Below, piece by piece: positions 8,788-16,769 of a stretch of 64,000 bases of DNA. The DNA comes from an uncultured Eubacteriales bacterium (GTDB lineage Bacteria > Bacillota > Clostridia > Oscillospirales > Acutalibacteraceae), in NCBI GenBank assembly GCA_900315875.1, contig ONAX01000018.1, positions 1-64,000 of the forward strand, read 5' to 3'. The position numbers and the translations under genes were made by a program. The notes under the pieces are model-generated. The model made no database searches. It was not told where the DNA came from and saw only the letters and a list, made by a program, of their open reading frames with translations. Positions within the stretch are counted from its first letter, which is position 1. Every line of letters starts with the position of its first letter.

Positions 8788-9113
8788 AATACTATATCTA
8801 CATGCTGCGCTGCAGCGACAACAGCCTTTACACCGGCATAACAACAGACCCGGCACGGCGCATGCAGGAGCATTTTTCTGCCTCTGCACAGTGCGCAAAA
8901 TACACAAGATCTCATCCGCCGCAAAAGCTTGAGGCTCTCTGGAGCTGCGACGGGCGCGCCGCGGCGTCAAGGCTTGAATACAGGATAAAAAGGCTGACCA
9001 GAAAGAAAAAGCTTGACGCGGCTGAAAAAAACGACCTCTCCTTTCTCGGGGAGGATGCCGCATTATATAAGCGCGAGGAAGATATGCCTTGCGTGATCCG
9101 GAGGGAAAATTGA
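8784..9113 (+). CDS. GIY-YIG domain protein (UPF0213/YhbQ-like)
   Basis: A 109-residue small endonuclease-fold protein. Residues 3-25 show the pattern YYIYMLRC, NSLYTGIT (the YIG element as YTG) and ARRMQEH; further conserved residues follow in ALWSCDGRAAASRLEYRIK. Stand-alone GIY-YIG proteins of this size are usually in the YhbQ/UPF0213 group, whose nuclease activity is weakly characterised. The ATG at 8784 overlaps the previous stop by four bases, and its own stop overlaps the TTG start of recQ, so three genes are translationally coupled. Confidence 0.8.
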   Translation: MKYYIYMLRCSDNSLYTGITTDPARRMQEHFSASAQCAKYTRSHPPQKLEALWSCDGRAAASRLEYRIKRLTRKKKLDAAEKNDLSFLGEDAALYKREEDMPCVIRREN

Positions 9114-10606
9114 AGGACATTTATGAAATTCTGAAACGGTATTTCGGCTATGAAAGCTTCCGGGGCGGACAGGAGAAAATAGTGCGCTGCCTTCTTTCGG
9201 GAGGGGATGCTCTGGCAGTTATGCCTACCGGAGCCGGGAAATCGCTGTGCTTTCAGCTTCCTGCTCTTGCAATGGACGGGATAACGCTGGTTGTATCTCC
9301 GCTGATTTCACTTATGCAGGATCAGGTAAGAGCGTTGGGACAAAACGGCATACGTGCAGCATACATAAACAGTGCCCTCACACCGAGACAGATACACCTT
9401 GCAACACAGAACGCTGCGCAGGGTATCTACAAAATAATATACGTTGCCCCCGAAAGACTGCTGACGGACAGCTTCCTCGATTTTGCACAAAATGCGGATA
9501 TTTCCCTGCTTGCTGTGGATGAAGCTCATTGCATTTCGCAGTGGGGACAGGATTTCCGCCCGGGATATCTGGAAATCGGCACTTTTATTTCAAAGCTGAA
9601 AAAACGCCCTGCAGTTGCGGCATTTACTGCAACCGCAACGAAGCACGTGCGGCAGGATATAATATCAAAGCTTGGTCTGAAAAATCCCCTTGAGCTTACA
9701 ACCGGCTTTGACAGACCGAATCTTTATTTTGAAATCAACAGCGTTATTTCAAGGGACGATTTTCTTATCAGATATATCCGCGAGCACAAAGACAGCTCCG
9801 GCATTGTATACTGCGCGACCAGAAAAGAAACTGACCGCGTTTCGGCGCTGCTTTCGGGAAGAGGTTTTTCCTGCGCAACCTATCATGCAGGTCTTTCTGA
9901 CGATCAGAGAAAACAGGCTCAGGAGGATTTCACCTTTGACCGTGTGCGCACTATAGTTGCAACCACTGCTTTCGGAATGGGTATAGATAAATCAGACGTG
10001 CGCTATGTTATACACTACAATATGCCCTCGTGCATGGAGGACTATTACCAGCAGGCAGGGCGCGCCGGACGTGACGGCGCTGCAGCGGACTGCATCCTGC
10101 TATACAGCAAATCAGATGTCGGTCTGCAAAGGTTCCTTATCACTCGTCCGGTGGAAAATGATCCGCTCACCGCGCAGCAGCGGCAGGCACATCTTGCAGG
10201 CGCCGAAGAAAGACTGCAGCAGATGACGTATTATGCAACATCGAAAAGCACCTGTCTGCGACGCAGAATTCTGAATTATTTCGGGGAATCCTCTCCTGCA
10301 GGATGCGATAACTGCTCTGTGTGTATCGGCAGCTATGACATCAGACTCAAAACGGCAGCGTCAGCCAAAATCACCGACGAAATCCTGCTCGGGCTTCTCC
10401 GTCAGTATGTTGCATCAGCAGCACGCAGAAACGGCGTTCCTTCCTATGCAGTAGCATCCGAACCGACGCTGCGGGAGCTTGCATTAAAGCAGCCTGACAC
10501 CCCGGAGCTGCTGCGGCAGATACCGGGTTTTTCGGCAGAAAAGATACGCCGCTACGGCGACGGGATTATCAATATAATCGCAGAGTATAAAAATATGAAA
10601 CAATAA
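9110..10606 (+). CDS. recQ: RecQ-family ATP-dependent DNA helicase, short form lacking an evident RQC winged helix
   Basis: A 498-residue 3'-5' DNA helicase for recombination and repair. Helicase domains cover about 1-340: Walker A with Lys44 in PTGAGKS, the DEAH box Asp137-His140 followed by CISQWG, and the arginine-finger motif QQAGRAGRDG. A zinc cluster follows (CLRRRILNYFGE, CDNCSVC, about 375-405), then almost directly an HRDC-like domain (about 420-495: VPSYAVASEPTLRELA, LRQIPGFSAEKIRRYG). The winged-helix RQC domain of E. coli RecQ (609 residues) seems to be missing. Start is TTG 9110, five bases after GGAGG. It follows the GIY-YIG gene with overlapping stop and start. Confidence 0.92.
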   Translation: MKDIYEILKRYFGYESFRGGQEKIVRCLLSGGDALAVMPTGAGKSLCFQLPALAMDGITLVVSPLISLMQDQVRALGQNGIRAAYINSALTPRQIHLATQNAAQGIYKIIYVAPERLLTDSFLDFAQNADISLLAVDEAHCISQWGQDFRPGYLEIGTFISKLKKRPAVAAFTATATKHVRQDIISKLGLKNPLELTTGFDRPNLYFEINSVISRDDFLIRYIREHKDSSGIVYCATRKETDRVSALLSGRGFSCATYHAGLSDDQRKQAQEDFTFDRVRTIVATTAFGMGIDKSDVRYVIHYNMPSCMEDYYQQAGRAGRDGAAADCILLYSKSDVGLQRFLITRPVENDPLTAQQRQAHLAGAEERLQQMTYYATSKSTCLRRRILNYFGESSPAGCDNCSVCIGSYDIRLKTAASAKITDEILLGLLRQYVASAARRNGVPSYAVASEPTLRELALKQPDTPELLRQIPGFSAEKIRRYGDGIINIIAEYKNMKQ

Positions 10607-10727
10607 TCATACTGAATACAGAATTTTTCCGGCTTTTCAGGAGACTGCACGTCCGGAATCGCAAATAGATCTGTCCACGCGGCACAGAACCGATGGTGAA
10701 ATACTGTTTCAGATCAGGAGGCATCCT

Positions 10728-11384
10728 ATGAATGAAGAAATCCGACAGGAGCTTATAAAAATGAGTGAACCGGAGCTTGCTGCTTTTCAGGGAAATCTTA
10801 TACCCGGCGCAGGAAATATACTCGGAATACGTCTTCCGGCACTGAGAAAATACGCAAAGACGCTATGCAAAGAGTACGGCGAGCAGGCACTGTGCGGCGA
10901 GGACGTGTACTATGAAGAAACAATGCTGCGCGGATTCATAATAGGCTACCTGAAGCTGCCTGTACAGCAGCGGCTCGAGCTGATACGCAGCTTTGTACCG
11001 CTTATAGACAACTGGGCTGTCTGCGACAGCTTCTGCAGCACGATAAAGCCGAAAAAGGACGAGCAGGAGGAGTATTTTGCTCTTGCACGTTCATATTCTT
11101 CGAGCGAAAAGGAATTCGAGCAGCGCTTTTCGGCTGTCATGCTGATGAAATTCATTGACGATGAACACATAAGCGAAACGCTGACTCTTCTTTCTCAGAC
11201 AGATACAACAGCCTATTATTCATCAATGGCTGTGGCATGGGCACTTGCAGAATGCTGCATAAAATATCCGTCGGAGAGCGCAGGATATTTCAGTGAACAG
11301 TATTTCGACAGCATCACTCTGCGCCGCGCCGGTCAGAAACTCAGGGATTCAAGGAGAAGCGCAGAACACAAAAAGAAAAAGTGA
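10728..11384 (+). CDS. AlkD-type DNA alkylation repair protein
   Basis: A 218-residue all-helical HEAT-like DNA glycosylase family member, expected to remove alkylated purines. Recognisable features are GNILGIRLPALRKYAK near residue 30, EETMLRGFIIGYLK, and the strongly conserved DNWAVCDSFCSTIKP at about 94-108, whose Trp and Asp line the lesion site in AlkD. The start is supported by AGGAGG 7 bases upstream. It follows recQ after a 121-base gap with no obvious terminator, so it could share transcription with the DNA-processing genes before it. Confidence 0.85.
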   Translation: MNEEIRQELIKMSEPELAAFQGNLIPGAGNILGIRLPALRKYAKTLCKEYGEQALCGEDVYYEETMLRGFIIGYLKLPVQQRLELIRSFVPLIDNWAVCDSFCSTIKPKKDEQEEYFALARSYSSSEKEFEQRFSAVMLMKFIDDEHISETLTLLSQTDTTAYYSSMAVAWALAECCIKYPSESAGYFSEQYFDSITLRRAGQKLRDSRRSAEHKKKK

Positions 11385-11400
11385 AAGGACGGCGCTGACT

Positions 11401-11715
11401 GTGACAAGAGAAACAGCAAAACGCATGCTTAAGGGTCATCCCCTTTCAAGGCGGCAAAAGGCAGTAAGAGATATTGATGAGCGTGCCTACATTGAAACAG
11501 AGCTGGTTCCGGTTTTCGAACTGGACGGCGGAAATTACCGTTTTGACGCGCTGTACAAGCTGCGTGCGGACGACGGAGAATATATATACGGCCGCGCAAT
11601 GTCACTCGACGAGCTGTGCAAAATGCAGGCTGCCGCAGCCCGGGGCGAGTTCTTTCGCATAATGTACCTCGAGCAGTCGAGGATAATAGTTGAAATAGAG
11701 GAACGGGACGACTGA
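11401..11715 (+). CDS. Small soluble protein of unknown family
   Basis: A 104-residue protein I do not recognise. It begins with a basic segment (TRETAKRMLKGHPLSRRQKAVRDIDER), continues with a strand-rich part (VPVFELDGGNYRFDALYKL) and ends in acidic residues. There is no signal peptide, membrane helix or cysteine pair. The GTG at 11401 is the likely start, 17 bases past the AlkD-type gene's stop, with only a weak AAAGGA site; ATG 11425 is an alternative. The ABC exporter gene starts 29 bases downstream. Its real coding status rests on length, position and codon pattern. Confidence 0.5.
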   Translation: MTRETAKRMLKGHPLSRRQKAVRDIDERAYIETELVPVFELDGGNYRFDALYKLRADDGEYIYGRAMSLDELCKMQAAAARGEFFRIMYLEQSRIIVEIEERDD

Positions 11716-11744
11716 ATACAGTAAATTTCTTTCGGGGGTGTAAC

Positions 11745-12644
11745 ATGGAATACGTACTTACAAGTGACAAGCTGACAAAAATATATTCAGGACAGGCAGT
11801 CGTGAATGAAGTCAGTCTGCATGTACAAAAGGGCGATATTTACGGCTTTGTCGGCAAAAACGGTGCCGGAAAAACAACCTTTATACGGCTGATTCTCGGT
11901 CTTGCTCAGCACAGCAGCGGCAGCTTTACTCTTCTTGACGGCAGCCTCGGCCAGGCGCGCCGCCGAACCGGAAGCCTTGTTGAGGCGCCTGCGCTGTACG
12001 GCAATATGAGCGCAGAGGAAAACCTGAGGCTTTACTGTACAATGATGGGCTATGATTCGTCCGGAGTGTCGGAGCTGCTTTCCAAGGTCGGACTTGAGAA
12101 TACAGGAAAAAAACGCGCCGGAGATTTCTCTCTCGGCATGAAGCAGAGGCTCGGAATTGCAATGGCGCTTGTGGGCGACCCGGAATTCCTGATTCTTGAT
12201 GAACCGATAAACGGTCTTGACCCGACGGGTATCGTTGAAATACGTGAGCTTCTGCTGTCGCTGCAGTCGCAGGGAAAAACCATCCTTGTGTCGAGCCATA
12301 TTCTGGGCGAGCTTGAAAAAATCGCAACACGTTACGGCATAATTGCAAACGGCAGACTTGTCGAGGAACTCAGCAGCGCGCAGCTTTCGGAAAAATGCAT
12401 TGATACCACGGACATCAGAACCGACAACCCAGAAAAGGCAGCAGCTGTACTGAAGGAAAAGCTCGGCATTGAAAAGATAGAAACAACCGCCGACGGTACC
12501 ATACGAATTGCCGATAAGATCGACAACATCGGCAAGCTGACAAACGAGCTTTTCAATAACGATATCATCGTTGCGGGTATCACGACATCCGGCGGCAATG
12601 CCGAAAAATACTTTATCGACAAAATGGAGGAGCATGCAAAATGA
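11745..12644 (+). CDS. ABC transporter ATP-binding protein
   Basis: A 299-residue ATPase subunit of an ABC-2 type exporter of the bacitracin/lantibiotic-resistance (BcrA) type. Walker A is GKNGAGKTT at 37-45; the signature is FSLGMKQR at 128-135, with LG rather than SGG as usual in this subfamily; Walker B is LILDEP with Asp152 and Glu153, then a D-loop (GLDP) and the switch histidine in VSSHIL. The C-terminal 90 residues form a regulatory extension typical of the BcrA group. It overlaps the permease gene by ATGA. Substrate unknown. Confidence 0.92.
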   Translation: MEYVLTSDKLTKIYSGQAVVNEVSLHVQKGDIYGFVGKNGAGKTTFIRLILGLAQHSSGSFTLLDGSLGQARRRTGSLVEAPALYGNMSAEENLRLYCTMMGYDSSGVSELLSKVGLENTGKKRAGDFSLGMKQRLGIAMALVGDPEFLILDEPINGLDPTGIVEIRELLLSLQSQGKTILVSSHILGELEKIATRYGIIANGRLVEELSSAQLSEKCIDTTDIRTDNPEKAAAVLKEKLGIEKIETTADGTIRIADKIDNIGKLTNELFNNDIIVAGITTSGGNAEKYFIDKMEEHAK

Positions 12645-13465
12645 GCGGACTTATCGCAGCCGAATTCAAACGGCTATTAAGAAACAAAAGCACGCTTGTG
12701 TGCATGATAATCGCTGCCGTTCTCGGAATAGCAGTTGCCCTGCTGTACCGTTATTTCTGGATAGAACGCGGCAATAATATCGCTATTTCCTATCAGCTTA
12801 TGGAGCTGTACGGACTTGATACGAATGTTCTGGACGAGGCATTTTCCGTCGTCCCGAAGCTTGATATATGGTCGTTTATCAGTGCATTTCTGTCGGACGA
12901 ATTCAAATGGATTCTAAGCTCAATCTGCGTATGCTCACTGATGACGTCAGAATTTTCCTCAGGTACAATAAAGAATACCGTTTCAAGAGGCTTTTCACGC
13001 ACGGCGATTTACATTTCAAAGCTCATTACAGCTGTTATTCAGGTTTTCGCCGTAACCATATGCTACGTCGGCGCAGGTGCCGTAACCGCTCTGTTTTTCG
13101 TCCGCGACAGCGTAAGCGCAAAGCCGCAGGACATCATCCTCTGTATCGTCACAAATATCCTGCTGCTCATCGCAACCGCAGCGGTATTTGTAATGCTCTG
13201 CGTTATCTTCCGAAGGTCGGGAATGTCTGTTGCTGCGGCGATTGCAGCACCGTTTCTTCTGGTATCTCTGCTCGGCATACTCTCCATGGCACTGCCTGAC
13301 GGCTCACCGCTTTATTCGCGCTTTGTCCTGATGGAAACCTTTGCAACGGTTGAGCGCTATATCAGAGCCGGCGAGGGCTGGGTGGCACTTGTTACAGGAG
13401 GAGCGTATCTTCTGATATCCTCCGTTACCGGAATAATAATCTTCCGCAAATGCGACATAAAATAA
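12641..13465 (+). CDS. ABC-2 type transporter permease
   Basis: A 274-residue integral membrane protein with about six predicted helices, the first at residues 20-40 (LVCMIIAAVLGIAVALLYRY). The layout, a cytoplasmic N-terminus, a long extracytoplasmic loop after helix one and paired helices in the second half, is that of the BcrB/ABC-2 permease group. Its start codon overlaps the stop of the ATPase gene, and GGAGGA lies just upstream, so the two form one exporter. Substrate cannot be inferred; no immunity or biosynthesis gene is nearby. Confidence 0.85.
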   Translation: MSGLIAAEFKRLLRNKSTLVCMIIAAVLGIAVALLYRYFWIERGNNIAISYQLMELYGLDTNVLDEAFSVVPKLDIWSFISAFLSDEFKWILSSICVCSLMTSEFSSGTIKNTVSRGFSRTAIYISKLITAVIQVFAVTICYVGAGAVTALFFVRDSVSAKPQDIILCIVTNILLLIATAAVFVMLCVIFRRSGMSVAAAIAAPFLLVSLLGILSMALPDGSPLYSRFVLMETFATVERYIRAGEGWVALVTGGAYLLISSVTGIIIFRKCDIK

Positions 13466-13510
13466 GGCGGAATTTCACGGTTTTTACTCATCAAAATTCG
13501 ATTATTTCTC

Positions 13511-13539
13511 TTGACAAGCGCCATAACTTGTGCTATCAT
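13511..13539 (+). promoter_or_regulatory. Strong promoter of the rplU operon
   Basis: Consensus TTGACA (13511-13516), 17-base spacer and TATCAT (13534-13539) with TGC immediately before it (extended -10). Confidence 0.85.
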
Positions 13540-13540
13540 A

Positions 13541-13620
13541 GTAGAGCCGCATGCTGTGGGCTTTTATAAGTCAGCATTTTTGCTGCGCCCCCGGGCAGCG
13601 AGTTTAATTACAGGCAGGTG
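13541..13620 (+). ncRNA. Probable ribosomal protein L21 leader
   Basis: About 80 transcribed bases between the promoter and rplU, rich in short inverted segments (GCCGCATGCTGTGGGC; CAGCATTTTTGCTGCG; GCCCCCGGGC). Firmicute rplU operons usually carry a structured L21 leader at this place for autoregulation. The fold was not computed and no covariance model was run, so the call rests on position and hairpin content. Confidence 0.5.
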
Positions 13621-13625
13621 CTACT

Positions 13626-13934
13626 ATGTACGCAGTTATTGAAACAGGCGGCAAGCAGTATAAGGTTACTAACGGCGACGTTGTATACGTTGAAAAGCTT
13701 GACGCAGAGAATGAATCCACCGTTGACTTCAAGGTAGTTGCAGTCAGCACAGACGGCGGCTTTAAGGCAGGCACACCTTACGTTGAGGGTGCTAAGGTTA
13801 CAGCAAAGGTTCTCGATACCATCAAGGGTAAGAAGATCACTGTTTTCACCTACAAGCCCAAGAAAAGCTCCAAGCGCAAGATGGGTCACAGACAGAGATA
13901 CACAAAGGTTCAGATTGAGTCTATCGAGGCATGA
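13626..13934 (+). CDS. rplU: 50S ribosomal protein L21
   Basis: A 102-residue ribosomal protein of the large subunit that binds 23S rRNA. The start [14 protein letters not shown] is the family signature, and the C-terminal basic segment [17 protein letters not shown] is the conserved rRNA-binding loop. Length is normal. First gene of the conserved Firmicute order L21-Prp-L27; its stop overlaps the Prp start by ATGA. Confidence 0.98.
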   Translation: MYAVIETGGKQYKVTNGDVVYVEKLDAENESTVDFKVVAVSTDGGFKAGTPYVEGAKVTAKVLDTIKGKKITVFTYKPKKSSKRKMGHRQRYTKVQIESIEA

Positions 13935-14254
13935 TAACAGCCAGATTTGCCGTTGATAAACATAAGCGGCTGGTAGGTTTTCACATTACCGGTCACTCTA
14001 TGACGGCACCCCATGGCAGCGATATCCTGTGTGCATTTGTTTCCTCGGCAGCCTATATGGCGGCAAACACCGTAACCGAAATAATCGGGGCGGACGCCAC
14101 GGCAGAGGATGCGGACGGAATGATGAAACTCAGACTTCAAAGCGAAGACTGTATTGATCGATGTCAGGATATACTGCAGGGACTCAGGCTTCACCTCGAA
14201 GCCACACAGGAACAATATCCGAAGAATTTAAAGGTCATCACTATGGAGGTGTAA
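13931..14254 (+). CDS. prp: Ribosomal-processing cysteine protease Prp
   Basis: A 107-residue cysteine protease that removes the N-terminal extension of ribosomal protein L27 in Firmicutes, an essential step in Staphylococcus aureus. The catalytic pair is visible: His in ITGHSM and Cys in DILCAFVS, with the usual spacing. It lies between rplU and rpmA and overlaps rplU by four bases; the ribosome site for rpmA is inside its last codons. The extended L27 next door supports the role. Confidence 0.92.
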   Translation: MITARFAVDKHKRLVGFHITGHSMTAPHGSDILCAFVSSAAYMAANTVTEIIGADATAEDADGMMKLRLQSEDCIDRCQDILQGLRLHLEATQEQYPKNLKVITMEV

Positions 14255-14257
14255 GAT

Positions 14258-14539
14258 ATGCTTAAAATTAACGTACAGCTTTTTGCTCATAAGAAGGGCG
14301 GCGGCTCAACAAAGAACGGCCGTGACTCCGAGGCAAAGCGTCTCGGTACAAAGCGTGCAGACGGACAGTTCGTTCTCGCAGGCAACATTCTCGTTAAGCA
14401 GAGAGGAACACACATTCATCCCGGCAACAACGTAGGCCGCGGCTCTGACGATACTCTTTTCGCAAAGATTGACGGAACTGTAAAGTTTGAGCGTGTAGGC
14501 AAGGACCGCAAGCAGGTTTCTGTTTACGCAGCTGAATAA
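14258..14539 (+). CDS. rpmA: 50S ribosomal protein L27 with a cleavable N-terminal extension
   Basis: A 93-residue protein near the peptidyl transferase centre. It begins [23 protein letters not shown]: the first ten residues match the Prp substrate consensus (NLQFFA or similar), and cutting after Ala10 would expose HKKGGGS as the mature N-terminus reaching the P-site tRNA. The rest ([21 protein letters not shown]) is typical L27. Three bases separate it from prp. Confidence 0.98.
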   Translation: MLKINVQLFAHKKGGGSTKNGRDSEAKRLGTKRADGQFVLAGNILVKQRGTHIHPGNNVGRGSDDTLFAKIDGTVKFERVGKDRKQVSVYAAE

Positions 14540-14553
14540 TCAGGTCTTTACTC

Positions 14554-14586
14554 AGAGGGCTCCGGATTATCCGGGGCTCTTTTTTG
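14554..14586 (+). terminator. Intrinsic terminator of the rplU-prp-rpmA operon
   Basis: Stem of about 11 bp with G-U pairs (GAGGGCTCCGG, 14555-14565, against CCGGGGCTCTT), loop ATTAT, then a run of T. Confidence 0.8.
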
Positions 14587-14936
14587 ATACTCTGAAATTC
14601 AGAGAAAGCAATCGCTTTGTCCAACCTGTACGGCATTTTATCACAAGTGACAATTGCCACCTCCCCCGGAGGTGGATGTCATCAGCAGCAGCGAAGAGCC
14701 TTCTCTCTTTAATTGCGCGGATTGACAGCACAGGCACTGTGCCGCGAATCGGGTGCAGCGTTACCCCAAGGGCACTTCCTTCGGGCGCACGCTGCAGACT
14801 TCGGATGTAATAGTAGGTTCATAGCATTAACTACAGTTGCCCCATAAAAGTAAGCGAGCACGCCGCTTGCAGCAGCGCAGCGATTGTCGCGAATTGACAG
14901 CGGAGGCACTCTGCCAGCGTCACGCTGCCGGAAAAG
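14587..14936. repeat. Gene-free region with hairpins and dispersed GC-rich repeats
   Basis: No gene is seen. A perfect 8-bp hairpin (CCACCTCC/GGAGGTGG) lies at 14657-14675. Two related GC-rich elements follow: one about 14713-14781 and one about 14872-14935. Positions 14879-14911 are the exact reverse complement of positions 2-34, a 33-base match. Related sequence recurs at 62065-62143. Each copy tested sits immediately upstream of a gene's promoter. Confidence 0.7.
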
Positions 14937-14965
14937 TTGATTAATTGAGGAAAATATGGTATACT
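14937..14965 (+). promoter_or_regulatory. Promoter of the obg operon
   Basis: TTGATT (14937-14942), 17-base spacer, TATACT (14960-14965). It directly abuts the GC-rich intergenic repeat. Confidence 0.75.
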
Positions 14966-15035
14966 GAGAAACTGAAGGAAAGTTTGAAATCACTCTGACA
15001 ACCGGGAACCCATATTCCGGCGGAAAGGATACACT

Positions 15036-16307
15036 ATGTTCGTAGATATTGCAAAAATAAGTATAAAAGCAGGTGACGGCGGCGACGGCGCTGTTGCCTT
15101 TCATCGCGAAAAATATGTCGCTTCGGGCGGACCAGACGGCGGCGACGGCGGCAGAGGCGGAAATATCGTCTTTGTAGCAGATGATAATCTGTCCACACTC
15201 GCAGATTTCCGGTATAAAAGAAAATACAAGGCCGCAAAGGGCGAAAACGGCAGAGGTGCAAGACAGAATGGCAAAAAAGCTGAGGATCTCGTAATTCGTG
15301 TGCCCAGAGGAACACTTATCCGCGAAGTCGAAAGCGGCAGACTGCTCGCTGACATTTCCGGTAAAGAACCCGTGATTGTCGCCAAGGGCGGCAAGGGCGG
15401 CTGGGGTAATTCGCATTTTGCAACCCCTACGCGCCAGACTCCGCGTTTTGCAAAACCCGGTCAACCCGGCGAGGAATTTGAGGTTCAGCTCGAGCTTAAG
15501 CTCCTCGCGGATGTAGGCATTGTCGGCTTCCCGAATGTCGGAAAATCAACGCTTATATCCGTTGTAAGTCAGGCAAAGCCCGTTATTGCAAACTATCACT
15601 TCACGACAATAACCCCCGTCCTGGGAGTAGTTCGCATGGGCCCGGAATCCTCATTTGTAATGGCTGATATTCCCGGTCTTATCGAGGGCGCCGGAGACGG
15701 TCTCGGACTCGGACATCAGTTTCTGCGCCACGTTGAGCGCTGCCGTCTGCTTGTTCACATGGTGGACGTATCCGGAAGCGAAGGCAGAGATCCGAAGGAG
15801 GATTTCCGCATAATCAATGAAGAACTGAAGAAATTCAATCCCGAAATGGCACAGCGCCCGATGATCGTTGCAGGCAATAAATGTGACCTTACCGATGACG
15901 AAGTGGTGGATGATTTCCGCAAATTCATTGAAGATCAGGGCTACAAGTTCTTCCCAATCATGGCTGCAATTGCATATGAGGTTGAACCGCTGCTCAAGGA
16001 AATACAGGAGCAGCTTTCCAAGCTGCCGCCAATCACCGTTTACGAGGCAGAGCCTGCTCCGCTTCCCGACGAGGATGAAATCGGCAACCGCGAGGTCAAG
16101 GTCGAAAACCACGGCGGCGTGTACTTTGTAGAGGCGGACTGGCTGCTCAGGATACTGCGTACCATAGATTTCAGTGATTCCGATTCGCTGCAGTATTTCC
16201 AGAGGGTGCTTATCGGCGCAGGTGTTATTGATGCGCTGAAAAAAGCCGGCATACAGGAGGGCGATACCGTCAGCATGTATGATTTTGAATTTGATTTTAT
16301 TGAGTGA
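15036..16307 (+). CDS. obg: Obg family GTPase
   Basis: A 423-residue ribosome-associated GTPase for 50S assembly and stress control. Domains: glycine-rich Obg fold (1-158, with repeated GGDGG and GRGG motifs), G domain with P-loop GFPNVGKST (164-172), DIPGLIEGA, NKCD, and the Firmicute-type OCT domain (about 345-423). All nucleotide-binding motifs are intact. It leads a long rightward run that includes mini-RNase III, SulP, dnaG and the sigma genes. Confidence 0.97.
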   Translation: MFVDIAKISIKAGDGGDGAVAFHREKYVASGGPDGGDGGRGGNIVFVADDNLSTLADFRYKRKYKAAKGENGRGARQNGKKAEDLVIRVPRGTLIREVESGRLLADISGKEPVIVAKGGKGGWGNSHFATPTRQTPRFAKPGQPGEEFEVQLELKLLADVGIVGFPNVGKSTLISVVSQAKPVIANYHFTTITPVLGVVRMGPESSFVMADIPGLIEGAGDGLGLGHQFLRHVERCRLLVHMVDVSGSEGRDPKEDFRIINEELKKFNPEMAQRPMIVAGNKCDLTDDEVVDDFRKFIEDQGYKFFPIMAAIAYEVEPLLKEIQEQLSKLPPITVYEAEPAPLPDEDEIGNREVKVENHGGVYFVEADWLLRILRTIDFSDSDSLQYFQRVLIGAGVIDALKKAGIQEGDTVSMYDFEFDFIE

Positions 16308-16316
16308 GGAAGTCAT

Positions 16317-16697
16317 ATGCAGAGATTAACAGCAGAAAGCTGCGATCCAAAGGAGCTGAATATGCTCGCTCTTGCCTTTGTCGGAGACGGGGTTTATGAC
16401 CTCATAGTCCGTGAAAAGCTGGTATGCGAGGGCAATTGCCGTGTCAAGGAGCTGAACGCCAGAAAGGTAGAGCAGGTACGCTGCCAGGCTCAGGCTCAGA
16501 GGGCAGCAAAAATTGAGCCTATCCTCACTCCCGAGGAAGCTGACATACTGCGCCGCGGCAGGAATGCACACGTTTCCCACGCTCCGAAAAACGCAACGAC
16601 CGCCGATTATCACATGGCAACGGCGCTCGAATGCCTCGTGGGATATCTGTATCTGTCAGACAGACTGGACAGGATAATCGAGCTTATGGAATACTGA
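16317..16697 (+). CDS. mrnC: Mini-ribonuclease III
   Basis: A 126-residue RNase III-like endonuclease lacking a dsRNA-binding domain, which matures 23S rRNA in Firmicutes. Evidence: the signature LAFVGDGVYDLIVREKL with its catalytic Asp, RRGRNAH in the middle, and TADYHMATALECLVGYLYL with the catalytic Glu near the end. Normal length. It begins 9 bases after obg, so is cotranscribed. Confidence 0.93.
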   Translation: MQRLTAESCDPKELNMLALAFVGDGVYDLIVREKLVCEGNCRVKELNARKVEQVRCQAQAQRAAKIEPILTPEEADILRRGRNAHVSHAPKNATTADYHMATALECLVGYLYLSDRLDRIIELMEY

Positions 16698-16769
16698 GTT
16701 CAGCTTGTCAGATAGACATGTTTTGCTTTGAATGTAACCCGGAAGCCAACCAGACAAGGAAGTGATCGG

